Part shown: positions 60,505 through 64,000 of the stretch, one piece after another
Layout of the letters: the number at the start of each line of letters is the position of its first letter
Numbering within the stretch: the first letter of the stretch is position 1
Source of the DNA: Tenacibaculum singaporense
GTDB lineage: Bacteria > Bacteroidota > Bacteroidia > Flavobacteriales > Flavobacteriaceae
Length of the DNA: 64,000 nucleotides
Assembly: GCF_003867015.1 (NCBI RefSeq)
Contig: NZ_CP032548.1
Coordinates: 3,167,001-3,231,000, forward strand
Direction: 5' to 3'
Position numbers and translations under genes: made by a program
Notes under the pieces: generated by a model
The model's database searches: none
What the model was told of the DNA's origin: nothing
What the model saw: only the letters and a program-made list of their open reading frames with translations

Positions 60505-60557
60505 CAAATATAATTTTTTATTTTGAGATTATATTTACAAAACCAGAAGTATATTTG
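60505..60557. promoter_or_regulatory. Divergent promoters between usp and mscS-like genes
   Basis: Leftward: TATATTTG at 60512-60505 (minus strand), 27 bp from the usp start. Rightward: TTTG at 60522-60525, 24 bp, TATATTTG at 60550-60557, 16 bp before the mscS-like start. Confidence 0.65.
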
Positions 60558-60573
60558 TATAAAAAACATAATA

Positions 60574-61101
60574 ATGAAAAATCGTTTTCTAGAATTATCT
60601 ATATACAATCCGTTTTTACAATTCTTACTTTTAACAGCTTCGTTATTTTTTTTAATTCATATAACAAAAAAATTAACTAGGTCTTATATTGTAAAAAACG
60701 CTATTGAACCACACAGAAGAAAACTAATTTTAAACCTGAGTTATTTTTTATATTATACCTTGGCTTTATTTATTTCACTAATTATTTTTGGTATTAATTT
60801 TAAAGAAGTAATTGTTTTTGCTTCTTCAATACTTGCAGTATTAGGAGTAGGATTTTTCGCACAATGGTCAATTTTATCAAACCTAACAGCTAGTATTATT
60901 TTGTTTTTTTATCATCCTATGCGTATAGGAGATACTATAAAAATTATAGATAAAGACTTCGACTTACAAGGTGTTGTTAAAAACATAACAGGGTTTTATG
61001 TTTTACTGTATATGCCAGAAGAAAAAAGGGAAATTACTATACCTAATACGACTATTTTATACAAAGGAATAGAGCTAATAAAGAAACAAAAAGCAAGCTA
61101 A
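60574..61101 (+). CDS. Small mechanosensitive-channel-like protein (MscS fold)
   Basis: About 175 residues from MKNRFLELSIYN; an earlier in-frame ATG overlaps the promoter. Three TM helices (about 12-28, 52-72, 75-98), the pore-like stretch VIVFASSILAVLGVGFFAQWSILSN and the beta domain start FYHPMRIGDTIKIIDKDFDLQGVV. It lacks the C-terminal MscS cage, as in other short homologues. Likely an osmotic or stress-linked channel. Confidence 0.85.
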   Translation: MKNRFLELSIYNPFLQFLLLTASLFFLIHITKKLTRSYIVKNAIEPHRRKLILNLSYFLYYTLALFISLIIFGINFKEVIVFASSILAVLGVGFFAQWSILSNLTASIILFFYHPMRIGDTIKIIDKDFDLQGVVKNITGFYVLLYMPEEKREITIPNTTILYKGIELIKKQKAS

Positions 61102-61179
61102 ACAACTAAAAAACAATTTATTAAAAAAAATAAAAAAAAGTTTGTTGTATTAAAAAATAGTTTACATTTACCACATCTT

Positions 61180-61400
61180 ATTACATAAGTCAAAATGTTA
61201 TGTTTTACTTATTTCGGCAATAACTTCTATGGGAAGATAGTTAGTTATTTAGTGTTTGAGAAGCACAACCGAAAAATTAAGGTTTCTTCCAACTTTCAAT
61301 ACTCTCTACCACTGAATTTTTATAAACAGTGCGGTGATTGCTTAGCTTTAAGAGTCTAACTATTCATTTTATTTTGGTTTAACATCTTGTTATAAAACAA
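61180..61400 (+). ncRNA. Candidate structured RNA, possibly 6S-like
   Basis: Nested pairings: ATGTTA/TAACAT (61195-61200 with 61380-61385), ATAGTTAG/CTAACTAT (61237-61244 with 61356-61363), AAGCA and ACC with GGT and TGCTT (61261-61270 with 61333-61343), and CACTG/CAGTG (61310-61314 with 61327-61331). Together they form one long, interrupted hairpin of about 190 nt. A promoter-like TTTG-N20ish-TACATTTA ends at 61170. No reading frame is present. The size, unpaired centre and position resemble 6S RNA, known as 6S-Flavo in this family. A 5' leader of speA is the alternative. Confidence 0.4.
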
Positions 61401-61507
61401 CAACGAAACTTGTTATACACTTTTATTTAAAAAAGTTCTGGTATATGCCTTTACTGTTTTTTGAATGATTTTCTGTACCCTACATACAGATACAACTAAA
61501 ATAATTA

Positions 61508-62899
61508 ATGAATACTAAATATAAAGACTTAATAGAACAAACGTTTGATTTTCCACAAGCGGAATTTCATACTGAAAACAATAATTTATTTTTTCACAAC
61601 ATTGATATGATTGAATTAGTGAAACAATACGGAGCTCCGTTAAAATTCACTTATTTACCTAAAATATCAGAAAATATAAACAAAGCTAAAAGCTGGTTTC
61701 ATAAAGCAATAGAAAAGCACAATTATCAAGGTAGTTATAACTATAGTTATTGTACTAAAAGTTCACACTTTAAATATGTTTTAAATGAAGCTTTAAAAAA
61801 TGATATACATATTGAAACATCATCTGCTTTTGATATTGATATTGTAAAATCACTAAAAAAAGAAGGAAGATTAAGCGATGATGCTTATGTATTATGTAAC
61901 GGTTTTAAACGCGACCAATATATTGCTAATATCATAAGCTTAATTGATGGCGGACACACAAATTGTATACCTATAATAGATAATTATGAAGAGCTAAACT
62001 TATTACTTGATGAAACTAGAAGTAAGTTTAATGTGGGGATTCGCATAGCTTCTGAAGAAGAACCTAAGTTTGAGTTTTATACTAGTCGTTTAGGAATTGG
62101 TTACAAAAATATTGTATCGTTTTACGAACGTGAAATAGCTAATAATCCTCAAGTAGAGTTAAAGATGTTACATTTCTTTATTAATACAGGAATTAGAGAT
62201 AATGCCTATTACTGGAACGAGTTGTTAAAGTGTTTAAGAGTATATACAAAACTTAAAAAAGTATGTCCTAGTTTAGATAGTTTAAATATTGGTGGTGGTT
62301 TTCCTATTAAAAACTCACTAGCTTTTGATTACGACTACGAGTATATGGTAGATGAAATTATAAACCAAATAAACCTTGCTTGTAAAGAATCTGGTGTAGA
62401 TGTTCCTAATATTTTTACTGAGTTTGGAAGTTTTACGGTAGGTGAATCAGGAGGAGCTGTATATGAAGTATTATATCAAAAAAAACAAAATGATCGTGAA
62501 AAATGGAACATGATTAACTCATCTTTCATTACCACCTTACCAGATTCTTGGGCTATTAATAAACGTTTTATCATGCTTCCTCTTAACAAATGGAATCATA
62601 GATACGAACGTGTTTTATTAGGCGGTTTAACTTGTGACAGCGATGATTATTACAATTCTGAACAACACGTAAACGGAATTTATTTACCTGTATACGAAAA
62701 AGAGAGTCCTTTATACGTAGGCTTTTTCAATACTGGAGCATACCAAGAAACTATTGGTGGTTTTGGCGGATTACAACACTGTTTAATCCCAACTCCAAAA
62801 CATATATTAATTGACATAAACGAAAACGGTGATTTAACCACCAAACTATTTAAAGAACAACAAAAGAGTGAAGAGCTATTATCTATCTTAGGATACTAG
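61508..62899 (+). CDS. speA: Biosynthetic-type arginine decarboxylase (PLP, alanine-racemase fold)
   Basis: 463 residues, the short Bacteroidota form of SpeA. N-terminal YGAPLKFTYLPKI, then the PLP lysine strand YNYSYCTKSSHFKYVLNEAL, then LNIGGGFPIKN (PLP phosphate loop) and a C-terminal active-site LGGLTCDSDDYYN. It converts arginine to agmatine, the first step of polyamine synthesis. The next gene encodes the following step. A 400-bp leader may hold a regulatory or separate RNA. Confidence 0.92.
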   Translation: MNTKYKDLIEQTFDFPQAEFHTENNNLFFHNIDMIELVKQYGAPLKFTYLPKISENINKAKSWFHKAIEKHNYQGSYNYSYCTKSSHFKYVLNEALKNDIHIETSSAFDIDIVKSLKKEGRLSDDAYVLCNGFKRDQYIANIISLIDGGHTNCIPIIDNYEELNLLLDETRSKFNVGIRIASEEEPKFEFYTSRLGIGYKNIVSFYEREIANNPQVELKMLHFFINTGIRDNAYYWNELLKCLRVYTKLKKVCPSLDSLNIGGGFPIKNSLAFDYDYEYMVDEIINQINLACKESGVDVPNIFTEFGSFTVGESGGAVYEVLYQKKQNDREKWNMINSSFITTLPDSWAINKRFIMLPLNKWNHRYERVLLGGLTCDSDDYYNSEQHVNGIYLPVYEKESPLYVGFFNTGAYQETIGGFGGLQHCLIPTPKHILIDINENGDLTTKLFKEQQKSEELLSILGY

Positions 62900-62914
62900 T
62901 AAAAAAATATTAAG

Positions 62915-63853
62915 ATGAAAAAAAGAAATTACGCAGGAATACCTGACCAATACGCTAAATTAGAAAATGCTAAAGTAGTACTTATCCCTGTTCCTTACGA
63001 CGGAACTAGTACTTGGCAAAAAGGAGCTGACAAAGGTCCTGAAGCATTTTTAGATGCTTCAGAAAATATGGAGTTATACGATATAGAAACTGATAGTGAA
63101 GTATATAAAGAAGGGGTTTATTTAGCGGATGCTGTTACAGAAGATTCTTCTCCAGAAGCTATGGTAGAAGCTGTGCATGCAACGACTAAAAAATTTATTA
63201 ATAAAAATAAGTTTGTAACACTTTTTGGTGGAGAACATTCAATTTCTATCGGTACTATCCGTGCTTTTAACGAATGTTTTAACAACCTTACTGTTTTACA
63301 TATTGATGCACATGCCGATTTACGCAAGGAATATGAAGGTAGTTCTTGCAATCACGCTTGTGCTGTATACGAAGCGAGTCAAACAACTAACTTAGTACAA
63401 GTAGGTATTCGCAGTATGGACATATCAGAAAAGTCTTCTATGAATATGGATAAAGTCTTTTTTGCACACGATATGGCTGTAAATGAATACTGGATGGATG
63501 AAGTTATTGATCAATTAACAGGTAATGTTTTTATCACATTTGATTTAGATGCTATTGACCCATCGCTATTACCAAGTACAGGAACACCAGAACCAGGAGG
63601 ATTATTTTACTACGAAACGTTAGAGTTTTTAAAGAGAGTATTTACCGAAAGAAATGTAGTTGGTTTTGACATTGTGGAGTTATGCCCTAACGAGAATGAA
63701 AAATCATCAGACTTTTTAGCGGCTAAGTTATATTATAAAATGTTGAGCTATAAGTTTTCTTCTACTATGGAAGATGAAGAAGATTACGATGATGACGAAA
63801 GCTCTCCATTTAACAAATTAGCGAAGTTTAAAAACGACGACGACGATTACTAA
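62915..63853 (+). CDS. speB: Agmatinase
   Basis: 312 residues of the ureohydrolase family: LFGGEHSISIGTI, VLHIDAHADLRKEYEG, then FITFDLDAIDPSLLPSTGTPEPGG, together giving the two-Mn site. An acidic C-terminal tail (DEEDYDDDESSPFNKL and DDDDY) is unusual. It hydrolyses agmatine to putrescine and urea. Fifteen bp after speA. Confidence 0.93.
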   Translation: MKKRNYAGIPDQYAKLENAKVVLIPVPYDGTSTWQKGADKGPEAFLDASENMELYDIETDSEVYKEGVYLADAVTEDSSPEAMVEAVHATTKKFINKNKFVTLFGGEHSISIGTIRAFNECFNNLTVLHIDAHADLRKEYEGSSCNHACAVYEASQTTNLVQVGIRSMDISEKSSMNMDKVFFAHDMAVNEYWMDEVIDQLTGNVFITFDLDAIDPSLLPSTGTPEPGGLFYYETLEFLKRVFTERNVVGFDIVELCPNENEKSSDFLAAKLYYKMLSYKFSSTMEDEEDYDDDESSPFNKLAKFKNDDDDY

Positions 63854-63854
63854 A

Positions 63855-64000
63855 ATGCACTTACAAACAATTGCATATCATCTTGAAAGACGAATAGCAC
63901 TAAGTGCTATTCGCTCACAGTTTGAATCGTATGAGTTAGTAAAAAGAGAACATTCTTTTTTACTATATAAAATCACAAACAATTCATACATCTATATAAA
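63855..64000 (+). CDS. Partial gene at the right edge, unknown
   Basis: An open frame from ATG two bases after the speB stop: MHLQTIAYHLERRIALSAIR..., without a stop to the window end (48 codons). Its length and hydrophilic start suit a cytosolic protein; an RMD1/DUF155-type protein is one possibility. Tight spacing suggests it is in the speA-speB operon. Confidence 0.5.
   Translation, partial: MHLQTIAYHLERRIALSAIRSQFESYELVKREHSFLLYKITNNSYIYI

Noticed and set aside
61180..61507. Riboswitch in the speA leader
   Set aside because: No known ligand-binding core is recognised; a stand-alone RNA explains the long hairpin better, though read-through is possible.

Overview
The window is low-GC DNA from a member of the Flavobacteriaceae (Bacteroidota), most likely a marine genus close to Tenacibaculum or Polaribacter; the genus is my inference. 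Supporting signs are type IX secretion sorting domains, SusC-like TonB receptors with carboxypeptidase-like regulatory domains, the Bacteroidota promoter pattern TTTG-N(17-25)-TAnnTTTG before several genes, a GSIII/GSII glutamine synthetase pair, and AT-rich intergenic DNA.

Layout. Bases 1-11,572 are ordinary chromosome: the start of a class II ribonucleotide reductase, purM, an acetyltransferase, divergent glutamine synthetases III and II, a Na/Ca exchanger, a PepSY protein with a TonB-dependent receptor, and two small conserved genes. A tRNA-Arg(ACG) follows at 11,649-11,722. Its last bases recur exactly at 40,881-40,902, next to a tyrosine integrase. This marks a 29.2-kb integrated element at 11,707-40,902.

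The element is a mosaic. Its left part is cargo. It starts with an operon for a T9SS-sorted Sel1 protein, a Sec-exported protein ending in a Tox-REase-5 nuclease domain, and an Imm52-like immunity protein, and continues with a RadC-like protein. Next comes a short CBASS anti-phage system (CD-NTase, stand-alone E2-like protein, four-TM effector) and two unassigned genes; this block lies between two copies of the same gene 3' end. The backbone (about 22.2-38.5 kb) is visibly more GC-rich. It holds a long leftward operon of small proteins, most with one transmembrane helix, an endolysin, a candidate unimolecular spanin, a transglutaminase-like protein, a candidate capsid protein, an ArdC/RecA-like fusion, a replication-type protein with phased GCG repeats, an excisionase-like protein, a LexA/CI-type repressor and the integrase. 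I see no terminase, portal, tail, relaxase or conjugation gene. The best reading is a temperate, probably tailless and membrane-containing phage or a derivative of one, carrying defence, toxin and mercury-transport cargo (arsR-merTP-GDCC gene, 33.6-34.8 kb).

Bases 40,976-49,943 hold small-molecule and stress genes (VOC, SRPBCC, DinB, DoxX, YdeI, AhpD-like) beside their regulators (two GlxA-type, one ArsR-type, one frameshifted AraC-type). Bases 49,992-58,141 are a leftward copper/silver efflux operon of CusA/B/C type with a metallochaperone. A universal stress protein, a TerB-like protein and CorA follow, divergent from a small MscS-like channel. The window ends with a candidate structured RNA and polyamine synthesis genes speA and speB.
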